From positions 248,001 to 312,000 of the forward strand of contig NZ_QJGZ01000041.1 of the NCBI RefSeq assembly GCF_003254585.1: a stretch of 64,000 nt of DNA, given 5' to 3'. The first letter of the stretch is position 1. Every line of letters begins with the position of its first letter. The position numbers were made by a program, and so were the translations under genes. The DNA comes from Flavobacterium sharifuzzamanii (GTDB lineage: Bacteria; Bacteroidota; Bacteroidia; Flavobacteriales; Flavobacteriaceae). This document shows, piece by piece, positions 33,798-43,020 of the stretch. Under the pieces are notes generated by a model. The model was not told the origin of the DNA. It worked only from the letters and a program-made list of their open reading frames with translations, and made no database searches.

Positions 33798-35897
33798 ATG
33801 GCAGTTTTAGCAAAAATTAGACAGCGTTCCGCTTTATTGATAGGAGTTATTGCACTTGCATTATTTGCATTTATAATACAAGATCTATTCACAAGAGGAA
33901 CATTTGGTCAAAGTTCAAAAGATGTAGGAAGCATCGATGGAAAAGATATTTCATTTGAAGACTTTAGAGTTAAAGTTAGTAATGTTGAAAAAAGTGGGCA
34001 AGGAATAACTTCCACTGAAGCTGCAAACAGAGTTTGGGATCAAGAAGTTTCAATCGCTTTATTGTCATCACAATTTGACAAATTAGGATTGAGAGTTGGT
34101 GAAAAACACATTTTAGAGGTTTTAAAATCAGATCCAAATATTGGTAAAAATCCAATGTTCTTAAACGCAGCAGGAATGTTTGATGTTGTTAAGTTCAAAG
34201 ATTATTTTAAATCAAATCCAGAAGCTGCACAATACATCTCTCAAAAAGAGAAAGATGCTGAATTGAACGCAAAATTTCAAATCTATAATACTTTAATAAA
34301 ATCAGGACTTTACACAACTGCTAGTGAAGGAAAATTAAAGTATGAAATGGAAACTAATAAAGTAAGTTTTGCTTTTGCAGCTGCTCCTTATTCTTCTATT
34401 AAAGATAGTGAAGTAAAAATCTCTGATGATGAGATTGTAGCTTATATGAAGAAAAACGAGAAAAAATTCAAAGCAGATGCAACTCGCGAAATTCAATATG
34501 TTTTAGTTGAAGATAAAGCATCTAAAGAAGATGAAGCTGAAATTAAAGCTAAATTAACTGCACTATTATCAGGAAGTGTTGTTTACAATGCAAAAACAGG
34601 TAAAAACGATTCATTGCCAGGATTCAGAAGCGCTACAAACATTGCTGAATTTGTAAACGCAAATTCTGATGTTCCTTACGATTCTACTTATGTTCCTAAA
34701 AATGCATTGCCAGCTGTTGATGCTGACAAATTATTCAGCTTACCTGCTGGAGCAATCTACGGACCATACGTTTACGGAAGATACTATGCAATTTCTAAAT
34801 CTCAAGGATTTAAAGCTGGTGTTAATGCAAAAGCTAGTCATATCTTAATTGGTTACGAAGGATCTCAAACTCCAAATCCAAAAGAAAAAAGAACAAAAGA
34901 AGAAGCTAAAGCTAAGGCTGAAGAAATTTTAGCACAAGTTCAAGCTAATCCAGATAGTTTTATGATGTTGGCTTTTACAAGCTCTGATGATTCATCTGCA
35001 CAGCAAGGTGGTGATTTAGGATATTTTGGTCCTAACCAAATGGTAAAACCTTTCAATGATTTTGTATTCAGCAACGGAATTGGTAAAGTTGGTCTAGTTG
35101 AAACTCCTTTCGGATTTCACATTATCAAAATTACAGATAAACAAGACGGAATTCGTTTAGCTACAATTGCGCAAAAAATCGAGCCATCTGAAGCTACTTC
35201 TGATAAAGTATTTACATTAGCAACTAAATTTGAAATGGATGCTGCTGATAAAGATTTCAATGCTGCAGCTAAAGAATTAGGTTTAAAAGTTGCTCAACCA
35301 GTTAACGCAAAAGCTATGGATGAAGCGTTTGGACCATTAGGAAACCAACGTAACATTGTAAGATGGGCTTTTGATAAAGAAACAAGCAAAGGTGACGTTA
35401 AACGTTTTGAAATTGCAAACATCGGACACGTTATTGCACAATATAAAGGAGAAAATAAATCAGGTTTAGTTTCTGTTGATATGGCAAGACCTTACGTAGA
35501 GCCAATCTTGAAAAACAAGAAAAAAGCAGAATTATTGAAAGCTAAAATGCAAGGTTCAAGCCTTGAAGCTATCGCTAAAGCTGCGGGAGTTGCTGTTCAG
35601 CAAGCTGCTGATGTAACTCTAGATAATCCAGTTTTACCTGGTGGAGTTGGACAAGAGCCAAGAGTTGTAGGTAATGCATTTGCTTTAACTGCAAACAAAA
35701 TCTCTGCTCCAATTGAAGGAAATACTGGAGTATATGTTGTAAAAAACATCAAAACTGTAAAAGCTCCAGCAATTGCTAATCACGCTGCTTATGTAGAGAA
35801 AGTAAAAGCTCAAAGCGCATCTGATGTAAACAGAGTGTTGCCAGCGTTGAAAAACAATGCTAAAATTGAAGATAACAGATTACAATTTAATTACTAA
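33798..35897 (+). CDS. ppiD: PpiD/SurA-like peptidyl-prolyl isomerase and periplasmic chaperone
   Basis: A 699-residue protein anchored by one N-terminal membrane segment (SALLIGVIALALFAFIIQDL). Residues about 40-230 form a SurA_N-like chaperone domain. A parvulin domain lies at about 345-455 (KASHILIGYEG ... GGDLGYFGPNQMVKPF ... VGLVETPFGFHIIK). A second, degenerate parvulin-like region may follow. It would help fold outer-membrane and exported proteins emerging from Sec. It fits the envelope cluster that begins at coaX and ends with a terminator. Confidence 0.92.
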   Translation: MAVLAKIRQRSALLIGVIALALFAFIIQDLFTRGTFGQSSKDVGSIDGKDISFEDFRVKVSNVEKSGQGITSTEAANRVWDQEVSIALLSSQFDKLGLRVGEKHILEVLKSDPNIGKNPMFLNAAGMFDVVKFKDYFKSNPEAAQYISQKEKDAELNAKFQIYNTLIKSGLYTTASEGKLKYEMETNKVSFAFAAAPYSSIKDSEVKISDDEIVAYMKKNEKKFKADATREIQYVLVEDKASKEDEAEIKAKLTALLSGSVVYNAKTGKNDSLPGFRSATNIAEFVNANSDVPYDSTYVPKNALPAVDADKLFSLPAGAIYGPYVYGRYYAISKSQGFKAGVNAKASHILIGYEGSQTPNPKEKRTKEEAKAKAEEILAQVQANPDSFMMLAFTSSDDSSAQQGGDLGYFGPNQMVKPFNDFVFSNGIGKVGLVETPFGFHIIKITDKQDGIRLATIAQKIEPSEATSDKVFTLATKFEMDAADKDFNAAAKELGLKVAQPVNAKAMDEAFGPLGNQRNIVRWAFDKETSKGDVKRFEIANIGHVIAQYKGENKSGLVSVDMARPYVEPILKNKKKAELLKAKMQGSSLEAIAKAAGVAVQQAADVTLDNPVLPGGVGQEPRVVGNAFALTANKISAPIEGNTGVYVVKNIKTVKAPAIANHAAYVEKVKAQSASDVNRVLPALKNNAKIEDNRLQFNY

Positions 35898-35920
35898 TTA
35901 AAAAGTAATTCATCTCATAT

Positions 35921-35962
35921 AAAACCCGAAACGCTTTAAGTGTTTCGGGTTTTCTTTTTTTT
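35921..35962 (+). terminator. Terminator after the PpiD-like gene
   Basis: A 12-bp stem (AAAACCCGAAAC / GTTTCGGGTTTT) with a 9-base loop is followed by a T-rich tract. Confidence 0.9.
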
Positions 35963-36174
35963 TGGAAGTCAGAAATTTGGTTGTGCTTTTTTACTGTTAA
36001 TTTTCTAAAAGTATATAGGAATTATCGAAATTTAATTTAAAAAACTTGTGATTTTCAAAATATTACAGTTAATTTGCTCGATTTTTAATTTTAACATATT
36101 TTTGGCTTTTGCCACACAATAAAATAAAGAAGAAGAAATTTCCAAAAACAAAAGCTTTAATAACCAGTCATTTA

Positions 36175-36615
36175 ATGTTTTTTACTTTTAAAATTTTTAG
36201 AAGAAAGCAGAGGGTATATACCAAAATAGAAAGTCATATTTACGGTATTATTATCGAGCTTTTAAAAGTAGGTAGCACCGACATCAATGTTGATGAATTG
36301 GGTGGGAAGTATTATTTGAGTAATGAAGAACAGCATTTTAAAGTTACCATTTTGAGTAATGATAATGTGATTAGATTAACCAATACGCATGATTCTGTTG
36401 CTGAGAAATATGATAAAATCTTTGTAGAAGATGTTTTAAGAGCTGTAAAAGAAGAGAAACACCGCCGAATGGAAGTGGTGTACGATTCTATTACCAATAG
36501 CATCGAAAAGATGGCAGAACGTTTGCACAATAGACTTATAGAGTCAAATGAACAAGACAAATCTGTTCGCCGTTTAGAGACAAAAGAGGTTAAAAGCAGT
36601 AAAAAAGTAAACTAA
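36175..36615 (+). CDS. Conserved-looking hypothetical protein
   Basis: The ATG at 36175 gives 146 residues (MFFTFKIFRRKQRVYTKIES); the frame remains open to a TTG at 36109, which would add a lysine-rich leader. I recognise no family. The middle (YYLSNEEQHFKVTILSNDNVI) looks like a beta-hairpin region, and the last 60 residues are a long charged helix with heptad-like spacing (VLRAVKEEKHRRMEVVYDSI). No signal peptide or catalytic motif is seen. It stands alone after a strong terminator and converges on the GHMP kinase gene. Confidence 0.65.
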   Translation: MFFTFKIFRRKQRVYTKIESHIYGIIIELLKVGSTDINVDELGGKYYLSNEEQHFKVTILSNDNVIRLTNTHDSVAEKYDKIFVEDVLRAVKEEKHRRMEVVYDSITNSIEKMAERLHNRLIESNEQDKSVRRLETKEVKSSKKVN

Positions 36616-36633
36616 TGGCTTTTCTGAAATGAT

Positions 36634-37542
36634 TTATAAGATCATTTCTTCGTAAGTCAGAATAGTCTCGTATCCTTTGTTAAAGAAATATTCTTTTGGG
36701 TCTTCTTTAGAAACCACCAAAATAAAATCGCCTCCCCAAGCTCCTAAACTTTTTATTACACCCTTAAAATCAGGAAAAATTGCCTCTTTTATGGTTTGCA
36801 TTTCTAAAACCTTACTCAGATGAATTTCATGTTTCTGAATTCCTGCAGCAAACTCTTTTAATGTTTTAGCATGAAGAATAGCATTAGTGATTTTGTTGTT
36901 TTCTACAATATTAGCTGCTAGATGATTGCCTTTGTGGTTGTTGTATGAGTATATGGCAGATTTACTGTTTTGTTTTTTGTTTAGATAAACAAAATAAAGG
37001 TGTTCTTTAAAGTCAGGATTAAATTCAACTTGCTGTACAAAATTATCTTTTATTCGATATAAAACAGGAGTGTTGTTTTGCGCACATGCAATATCATAAC
37101 CGCTTCCGCCGAAACTATTTTTTAGTAGTGTGAAAGCATTGATTTCAGCCCATTGTGCAATATTATTGATAAGGGTAGAAGAAGTTCCTAGTCCCCAGTT
37201 TCTTGGAAAACTCAAATGTGTGCTAACTTTATATCCGTTAGCATTATCAATGAATTTTGGGTTTAAAATATAAGCTTCATGCAGAATATTAACCAAAGTT
37301 GTTTTTACGGTGTCAATTTGCGAATCTGAGCCTTTTATAACTTCATCAAATGAGATTGTTTCTTCAAACCATAAATGCTTGTCGTAATCATAACTTTTCC
37401 ATTCGATCTGTTTGTTATCTAAATCTTCAATGACCAAATCCTGACCAAATTTTGTTGGTAGTGCAAATGCATCTGCTCCATCCAAAACTAGATATTCTCC
37501 AGCAATAAATAATTTTCCGTTGCTATAAAAAGTTGTTGACAT
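36634..37542 (-). CDS. GYDIA-type GHMP kinase, mevalonate-pathway candidate
   Basis: A 302-residue GHMP-superfamily kinase. The N-terminus SNGKLFIAGEYLVLDGADAFA is the substrate-side start seen in mevalonate and phosphomevalonate kinases. WGLGTSSTLI is the ATP-binding glycine/serine loop, and GGSGYDIACA is the motif that names the GYDIA family of Bacteroidota. It probably phosphorylates mevalonate or mevalonate phosphate. It is 95 bases downstream of HMG-CoA reductase on the same strand, which supports that role; which of the two kinase steps it performs is not evident. Confidence 0.88.
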   Translation of the reverse strand: MSTTFYSNGKLFIAGEYLVLDGADAFALPTKFGQDLVIEDLDNKQIEWKSYDYDKHLWFEETISFDEVIKGSDSQIDTVKTTLVNILHEAYILNPKFIDNANGYKVSTHLSFPRNWGLGTSSTLINNIAQWAEINAFTLLKNSFGGSGYDIACAQNNTPVLYRIKDNFVQQVEFNPDFKEHLYFVYLNKKQNSKSAIYSYNNHKGNHLAANIVENNKITNAILHAKTLKEFAAGIQKHEIHLSKVLEMQTIKEAIFPDFKGVIKSLGAWGGDFILVVSKEDPKEYFFNKGYETILTYEEMIL

Positions 37543-37559
37543 ACTGCGTCTCTATGATT

Positions 37560-37620
37560 GTATAAATTCCAATATTTTAAATTCCAAACCCCAAAATTGG
37601 AATTTGGAATTTTAGATATT
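37560..37620. repeat. Short inverted 'aattccaa' repeat between the GHMP kinase and HMG-CoA reductase genes
   Basis: AAATTCCAA (37579-37587) faces TTGGAATTT (37597-37605) across 9 bases, with additional 'aattcc' and 'ggaatttt' copies on both sides. There is no T-tract on the minus strand, so it is probably a small dispersed repeat rather than a terminator. Confidence 0.5.
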
Positions 37621-37637
37621 GAAATTTTTAGATTTTG

Positions 37638-38951
37638 TTATTTTCTTAAACTTTCAATAAATTCTACTACAGCACTGTGAGAAACGGCTGTTTTTTTGAA
37701 GTGTGATTTGATTAAATGACGCTCTTCATCAGTAGCTTCAAATTGATTGATGATATTATTAAGGTGCATTTTCATGTGGCCTTCTTGGATTCCTGTTGTA
37801 GTTAAGGAACGCAATGCAGCAAAATTTTGGGCTAAACCGGCAACCGCTACAATTTCCATTAACTCTGGAGCAGAAGGTTTTTCTAAAATTTCTAAGCACA
37901 ATTTTACTAAAGGATGTAAAGAAGTTAAACCGCCAACAGTACCGACTGCGAGAGGAATTTCAAGCCAAAAAGTGAAAATTCCGTTTTCGATTTTAGCATG
38001 CGATAAACTTGAATATTGTCCGTTTTTAGCTGCATACGCATGTACGCCAGCTTCTACAGCTCTAAAATCATTTCCTGTTGCTAGAATTACGGCATCAACC
38101 CCATTCATGATGCCTTTATTATGTGTAACGGCTCTAAAAGGTTCAACTTCTGCTATTTGCACTGCTTGAACAAAACGCTCTGCAAATTCTTGAGGATTGG
38201 TAATGTGTTTTTCTGTTAGATCTTCAATAGGGCAAGAAACTTCTGCTCTAACAAGACAATGAGGAACATAATTCGAGAGAATGCTCATAATGACTTCTAG
38301 CTTTTCATCATTTTCACATAAGTCAGAATTTTGAGCTTCTTCTTTTAAAGTTGTTGCGAATTGCTCTAAACAAGAATTTATAAAATTGGCTCCCATACTA
38401 TCTTTGGTTTCAAAAGTAGTATGAAGCTGATAGTAATTTTCTAGTAAACTTCTTTTGTCTTTTAGTTTAATATCAAGGATACCTCCGCCACGCTGTTGCA
38501 TGTTTTTGGTAATGCTTTGCGTTTCTGAAAAGAATTTCGGTTTAATCTCATCAAAGAAATGGCTTAATTTTTCTGCATCCCCACTATAAGTAAAATGAAC
38601 TTGGCCAATCTTTTCGGTATCGATAATGGTAGCTTTAAATCCACCTCTTGTTGACCAGTATTTTGCGGCTTTAGAAGCAGCTGCAACCACAGAACTCTCT
38701 TCAATTGCCATCGGAATTGTTTTGTATTTTCCGTTGATCAAAAAGTTAGGCGCAACACCAAGTGGAATATAAAGGTTTGTAATGGTGTTTTCTATAAATT
38801 CGTCATGAAGCTGCTGAAGCTTTTCGTCTGAATTCCAGTAATTTCTTATAATATTTTGCGCCTCTTCGGGATTTGAAAAATACTCATTTGCAATCCAGTT
38901 GATTTTTTCTTTTTTGGATAATTTAGAAAATCCGGCAACAGCGTTGTTCAT
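37638..38951 (-). CDS. mvaA: Hydroxymethylglutaryl-CoA reductase, class II
   Basis: The ATG at 38951 gives 437 residues (MNNAVAGFSKLSKKEKINWI), the typical class II start. Blocks include YIPLGVAPNFLINGKY, MAIEESSVVAAASKAAKYW with the catalytic glutamate, DSMGANFINSCLEQ, and GTVGGLTSLHPLVKL. Class II enzymes are often labelled degradative, but in Flavobacteria, which make isoprenoids through mevalonate, the enzyme is expected to reduce HMG-CoA to mevalonate. It is followed by a mevalonate-pathway kinase gene. Confidence 0.94.
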   Translation of the reverse strand: MNNAVAGFSKLSKKEKINWIANEYFSNPEEAQNIIRNYWNSDEKLQQLHDEFIENTITNLYIPLGVAPNFLINGKYKTIPMAIEESSVVAAASKAAKYWSTRGGFKATIIDTEKIGQVHFTYSGDAEKLSHFFDEIKPKFFSETQSITKNMQQRGGGILDIKLKDKRSLLENYYQLHTTFETKDSMGANFINSCLEQFATTLKEEAQNSDLCENDEKLEVIMSILSNYVPHCLVRAEVSCPIEDLTEKHITNPQEFAERFVQAVQIAEVEPFRAVTHNKGIMNGVDAVILATGNDFRAVEAGVHAYAAKNGQYSSLSHAKIENGIFTFWLEIPLAVGTVGGLTSLHPLVKLCLEILEKPSAPELMEIVAVAGLAQNFAALRSLTTTGIQEGHMKMHLNNIINQFEATDEERHLIKSHFKKTAVSHSAVVEFIESLRK

Positions 38952-38980
38952 TCTCAATGTATTAAATAATAATGTTGCGG

Positions 38981-39012
38981 CAAAGATACTATTTTAAGAG
39001 TTTTGATTGCAA
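38981..39012 (-). promoter_or_regulatory. Candidate promoter of HMG-CoA reductase
   Basis: On the minus strand TTG (39012-39010), a 21-base spacer and TATCTTTG (38988-38981) fit the Bacteroidota consensus. The ATG is 29 bases downstream. The same TATCTTTG box precedes mvaD. Confidence 0.6.
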
Positions 39013-39131
39013 TCTATTTCAGACATGAAAGCACGCAATCGTTATTTTTTTTAACATTTAACACTTAAAATGTGTATTATGTTTATTTTTTTTACTAAAA
39101 TTGGGCTCTTTTTATATTTAAAATAATTCTA

Positions 39132-41303
39132 ATGAATACAAGCAAATTTACTGCAGTACTTTTATTCTTAACTGCAGTTGTTTTTGGACAGCAGAAGATA
39201 ACTGTCGAGAATGTTTTTAGCGGTACTTTCCGGGCTAAAGGAATGGATGAACTGCAATCGCTGAAAAATACAAATCAATATACTGTTTTAAATGTTGATC
39301 AGGCAAGCAGAAGTATGCAGATTGATTTATATGATTTTGCTACACTAAAAAAGGTATCAAATCTTATTGATACTAAAAACTACAAAGAACTTGCAAGCGG
39401 AATTAACAGCTACACCTTTGATGCTTCTGAAAAAAAGATCTTAATTGCTTGTAATACTAATAAAATCTTCCGTCACTCATTTACTGCTGATTATTTCCTT
39501 TATGATATCGCAGCAAAATCTCTGATTAAACTTGTTGATTTTCAAATTCAAGAGCCAACATTTTCACCTGACGGAACAAAAATCGCTTACGCAAAAGAAA
39601 ATAACTTATATGTATATGACGTAGCTTTAAAAAAATCTACGGCTATTACAACAGACGGGAAGAAGAATGCGGTAATAAACGGTATTACTGACTGGGTTTA
39701 CGAAGAAGAATTTGCATTTGTACGTGCTTTTGACTGGAGTAAAGACAGCAAAAAAGTAGCTTATATTCGTTTTGACGAAAGCCAGGTTCCAGAGTTTTCA
39801 ATGTCAATCTTCCATAAAGATTTATATCCGAAAATTGAAACTTTTAAGTATCCTAAAGCAGGAGAAAAAAACTCAGAAGTTTCGTTGCATATCTATGATG
39901 TAGCTGCGGGAGCAACTAAAAAAGTAGATTTAGGAAAATATAATGATTTCTACATTGCTAGAATGCAGTGGACAAATGATGCAAATGTACTTTCTGCGCA
40001 GGTTTTAAACCGTCATCAAGATAATTTAGATATATTGTTTATTGATGGTAATACAGCAACTTCGAAAGTGGTTTTAAATGAAAAAGATAAAGCTTATGTA
40101 GATATTACTGATAATTTGACTTTCTTAAAAGACAACAGTTTTATCTGGACTAGCGAAAAAGACGGTTTTAATCATATTTATGTGTATGATAAAAACGGAA
40201 AACTTAAAAATCAAGTTACAAAAGGAAACTGGGAAGTGGTTTCATACTACGGTTTCGACGAAAAAACAAAAACTATTTTCTACCAATCTACAGAAAATGG
40301 TTCTATCAACAGAGATCTTTACAGAATTGGTTTAGACGGAAAAAATAAAGTGCGTTTGTCTTCAAAAACAGGAACAAGTGCAGCGACTTTCAGTCCAAAT
40401 TTCCAATACTTTATTACAACTTTCTCTAGTAATACACAGCCAACAACGTATACTTTGAATGAGGCTAAAACAGGAAAAGAAATTCAGGTTATCGAAAACA
40501 ATCAGGCTCTTGCTGATAAATTGAAAGCTTATGACCTTCCGTCAAAAGAATATTTTGTTTTAAAAACGGCTAAAGGAAATGAACTAAATGCTTGGATTTT
40601 AAAACCAAAAGATTTTGACCCTTCAAAAAAATATCCTGTTTTCATGTTTCAATATTCAGGTCCAGGATCTCAACAAGTAGCAAATCAATGGAATAATTCT
40701 AACGATTATTGGTTCGCTTCATTAACACAGCAAGGTTACATCGTAGCTTGTGTTGACGGAAGAGGAACAGGTTACAAAGGAGCTGATTTCAAAAAAGTTA
40801 CTCAAAAAGAATTAGGTAAATACGAAGTAGAAGACCAAATTGATGCAGCAAAAGTAATTGGTGCTTATCCTTATGTTGATGCTTCAAGAATCGGAATCTT
40901 CGGATGGAGCTATGGTGGATTTATGGCTTCTAACTGTATTTTTCAAGGAAACGATGTGTTTAAAATGGCAATTGCTGTTGCGCCAGTTACAAACTGGAGA
41001 TTTTATGACAGCGTTTATACAGAAAGATACATGCAGACTCCACAAGAAAATGCAAGCGGATACGATCAAAACTCTCCTATAAATCATGTTGATAAATTGA
41101 AAGGAAAGTTCTTATTGATTCATGGTTCTGCAGATGACAACGTTCATGTTCAGAACACAATGCAAATGATGGAAGCTTTAATTCAGGCAAATAAACAATT
41201 TGATTCTCAAATTTATCCAGATAAAGATCATGGTATTTATGGCGGAAAAACGAGAGTTCAGCTTTATACCAAAATGACAAACTTTATCAAAGAAAATTTA
41301 TAA
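39132..41303 (+). CDS. DPP-IV-like S9 serine peptidase, exported
   Basis: A 723-residue protein with a signal peptide (MNTSKFTAVLLFLTAVVFGQ). The first 480 residues form the DPP-IV beta-propeller, containing the conserved DWVYEEEF with the glutamates that hold the substrate amino group. The C-terminal alpha/beta-hydrolase has Ser593 (GWSYGG), Asp668 (SADDNVH) and His700 (DKDHG). It should remove X-Pro or X-Ala dipeptides from peptide N-termini in the periplasm. Two peptide transporters follow at once, matching a peptide-use module. Confidence 0.95.
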   Translation: MNTSKFTAVLLFLTAVVFGQQKITVENVFSGTFRAKGMDELQSLKNTNQYTVLNVDQASRSMQIDLYDFATLKKVSNLIDTKNYKELASGINSYTFDASEKKILIACNTNKIFRHSFTADYFLYDIAAKSLIKLVDFQIQEPTFSPDGTKIAYAKENNLYVYDVALKKSTAITTDGKKNAVINGITDWVYEEEFAFVRAFDWSKDSKKVAYIRFDESQVPEFSMSIFHKDLYPKIETFKYPKAGEKNSEVSLHIYDVAAGATKKVDLGKYNDFYIARMQWTNDANVLSAQVLNRHQDNLDILFIDGNTATSKVVLNEKDKAYVDITDNLTFLKDNSFIWTSEKDGFNHIYVYDKNGKLKNQVTKGNWEVVSYYGFDEKTKTIFYQSTENGSINRDLYRIGLDGKNKVRLSSKTGTSAATFSPNFQYFITTFSSNTQPTTYTLNEAKTGKEIQVIENNQALADKLKAYDLPSKEYFVLKTAKGNELNAWILKPKDFDPSKKYPVFMFQYSGPGSQQVANQWNNSNDYWFASLTQQGYIVACVDGRGTGYKGADFKKVTQKELGKYEVEDQIDAAKVIGAYPYVDASRIGIFGWSYGGFMASNCIFQGNDVFKMAIAVAPVTNWRFYDSVYTERYMQTPQENASGYDQNSPINHVDKLKGKFLLIHGSADDNVHVQNTMQMMEALIQANKQFDSQIYPDKDHGIYGGKTRVQLYTKMTNFIKENL

Positions 41304-41340
41304 TCTAAAAATATAATTAAACCTAATTAAATAAAATAGT

Positions 41341-43017
41341 ATGGGAGAAACTCAAGTAAAAACTGCGCATCCAAAAGGACTTTGGGTATTGTTTGGAACG
41401 GAGATGTGGGAGCGGTTCAATTTTTATGGAATGCGAGCTTTATTGACTTTATTTCTTGTGAATTCATTATTGATGAAGGAAGAGGAAGCGTCATTAATTT
41501 ATGGAGGTTTTCTTGGACTTTGTTATTTGACACCAATGTTAGGTGGTTTTGTTGCCGACCGTTATTTAGGAAATAGAAATTGTATCCTATTGGGAGGATT
41601 GTTAATGGCAATAGGACAATTGCTTTTGTTTACAAGCGGAAGTGTTTTTGGTTCTAATTTAGGTTTAGCAAAAATCATCATGTACTCTGCTTTAGGAGTA
41701 ATTGTTTTTGGTAACGGATTCTTCAAACCAAACATTTCTAGTATGGTTGGAAGTTTATATCCAAAACAAGAAAAAACAAAATTAGATAGTGCTTTTACTA
41801 TTTTCTATATGGGAATTAACATCGGAGCATTTTTAGGTCAGTCTATTTGTCCTTTATTAGGGGATGTTAAAGATGCAGGTGGAATTAGAGATATCCACGC
41901 TTTCAGATGGGGATTCTTGGCAGCTTCTACTGCAATGTTATTAGGGACAGTTCTTTTCTATTTCTTAAAAAATAAATATGTGGTTTCTCCAGAAGGAAAA
42001 CCATTAGGAGGACTTCCTTCTAAAAATGATGCTTCAGATTTTGAAGAAGGAGAAGCACAACAGGCAAACTTTTCTACTAAAGCTCTTATTGGTGCAGGAA
42101 TTGCATTTATCGCTTTAGGATTCTTTTTTCATTATGTGGTAGGTCAGAACTTGATTTATACTTTGATTTATTCAAGTGGTTTGGCATTAGCAGGATTAAT
42201 TATTTCAGACACGTCTTTGACAAAAGTTGAAAGAGATAGAATTTATGTAATCTACATTGTATCGTTCTTTATTATTTTCTTCTGGGCGGCGTTTGAGCAG
42301 GCAGGTTCTTCTTTAACTTTTATTGCAGATAACCAAACAGACAGGCACTTCTTTGGATGGGCAATGCCGCCGTCTATGGTTCAGATTTTTAACGGAATGT
42401 TTGTTGTGCTTTTAGCTGTTCCTTTCAGTGTTCTTTGGGATACTTTAAGAGCTAAAGGAAAAGAACCAATTTCTCCAGTAAAACTAGCTGCAGGATTGGT
42501 GATCATTTCTGTGAGTTTCTTTATGATCGCAACTCAGGTTTCTTATATCGGAACTTCTGGACTTTTATTAGTTAAATGGCTTATTTTATTATATTTCTTA
42601 AATACATGTGCAGAATTATGTTTGTCTCCAATTGGTTTGTCATTGGTTGGTAAATTATCTCCAAAACGTTTTGCATCATTATTATACGGAGTATTCTTTT
42701 TGTCTAATGCTTCAGGATATGCATTAGGAGGAACTTTAGGTTCTATCTTGCCAGCAACTGGTGATAAATTTGCAAAAGCAAAAGAATTAGGAATCGATCT
42801 TCAAGCAGTTTTAGATAAAAAAATAACGCTTTCAGCAGACCAATTGGCTTTGTTGGATCATCATCAGATTAGTGCACAAAATCCAATTTTTGCTGGATTT
42901 GAAATCCATAATTTATATGAATTCTTTATGGTATTTGTTGTACTTACAGGTATTGCTGCAATTTTATTATTTGCTTTAACACCACTATTGAAAAAATTAA
43001 TGCACGGTGTTAGATAA
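41341..43017 (+). CDS. POT-family peptide transporter, copy 1
   Basis: The protein has 558 residues and 12-14 membrane helices. It carries the proton-coupling motif EMWERFNFYGMRALL on helix 1, GGFVADRYLG, and the PTR2 signature FYMGINIGAFLGQ. The C-terminal region has an extra loop (KAKELGIDLQAVLDKKITLS) between the last helices. POT carriers take up di- and tripeptides with protons across the inner membrane. It lies 37 bases after the DPP-IV-like gene and 3 bases before a second POT gene, so products of the peptidase are the likely cargo. Confidence 0.94.
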   Translation: MGETQVKTAHPKGLWVLFGTEMWERFNFYGMRALLTLFLVNSLLMKEEEASLIYGGFLGLCYLTPMLGGFVADRYLGNRNCILLGGLLMAIGQLLLFTSGSVFGSNLGLAKIIMYSALGVIVFGNGFFKPNISSMVGSLYPKQEKTKLDSAFTIFYMGINIGAFLGQSICPLLGDVKDAGGIRDIHAFRWGFLAASTAMLLGTVLFYFLKNKYVVSPEGKPLGGLPSKNDASDFEEGEAQQANFSTKALIGAGIAFIALGFFFHYVVGQNLIYTLIYSSGLALAGLIISDTSLTKVERDRIYVIYIVSFFIIFFWAAFEQAGSSLTFIADNQTDRHFFGWAMPPSMVQIFNGMFVVLLAVPFSVLWDTLRAKGKEPISPVKLAAGLVIISVSFFMIATQVSYIGTSGLLLVKWLILLYFLNTCAELCLSPIGLSLVGKLSPKRFASLLYGVFFLSNASGYALGGTLGSILPATGDKFAKAKELGIDLQAVLDKKITLSADQLALLDHHQISAQNPIFAGFEIHNLYEFFMVFVVLTGIAAILLFALTPLLKKLMHGVR

Positions 43018-43020
43018 AAA

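Noticed and set aside
36626..36648. GAAATGAT/ATCATTTC hairpin between the convergent hypothetical and GHMP kinase genes
   Set aside because: The 8-bp AT-rich stem has only a weak T-tail and overlaps the end of the kinase gene; too weak to list as a terminator.
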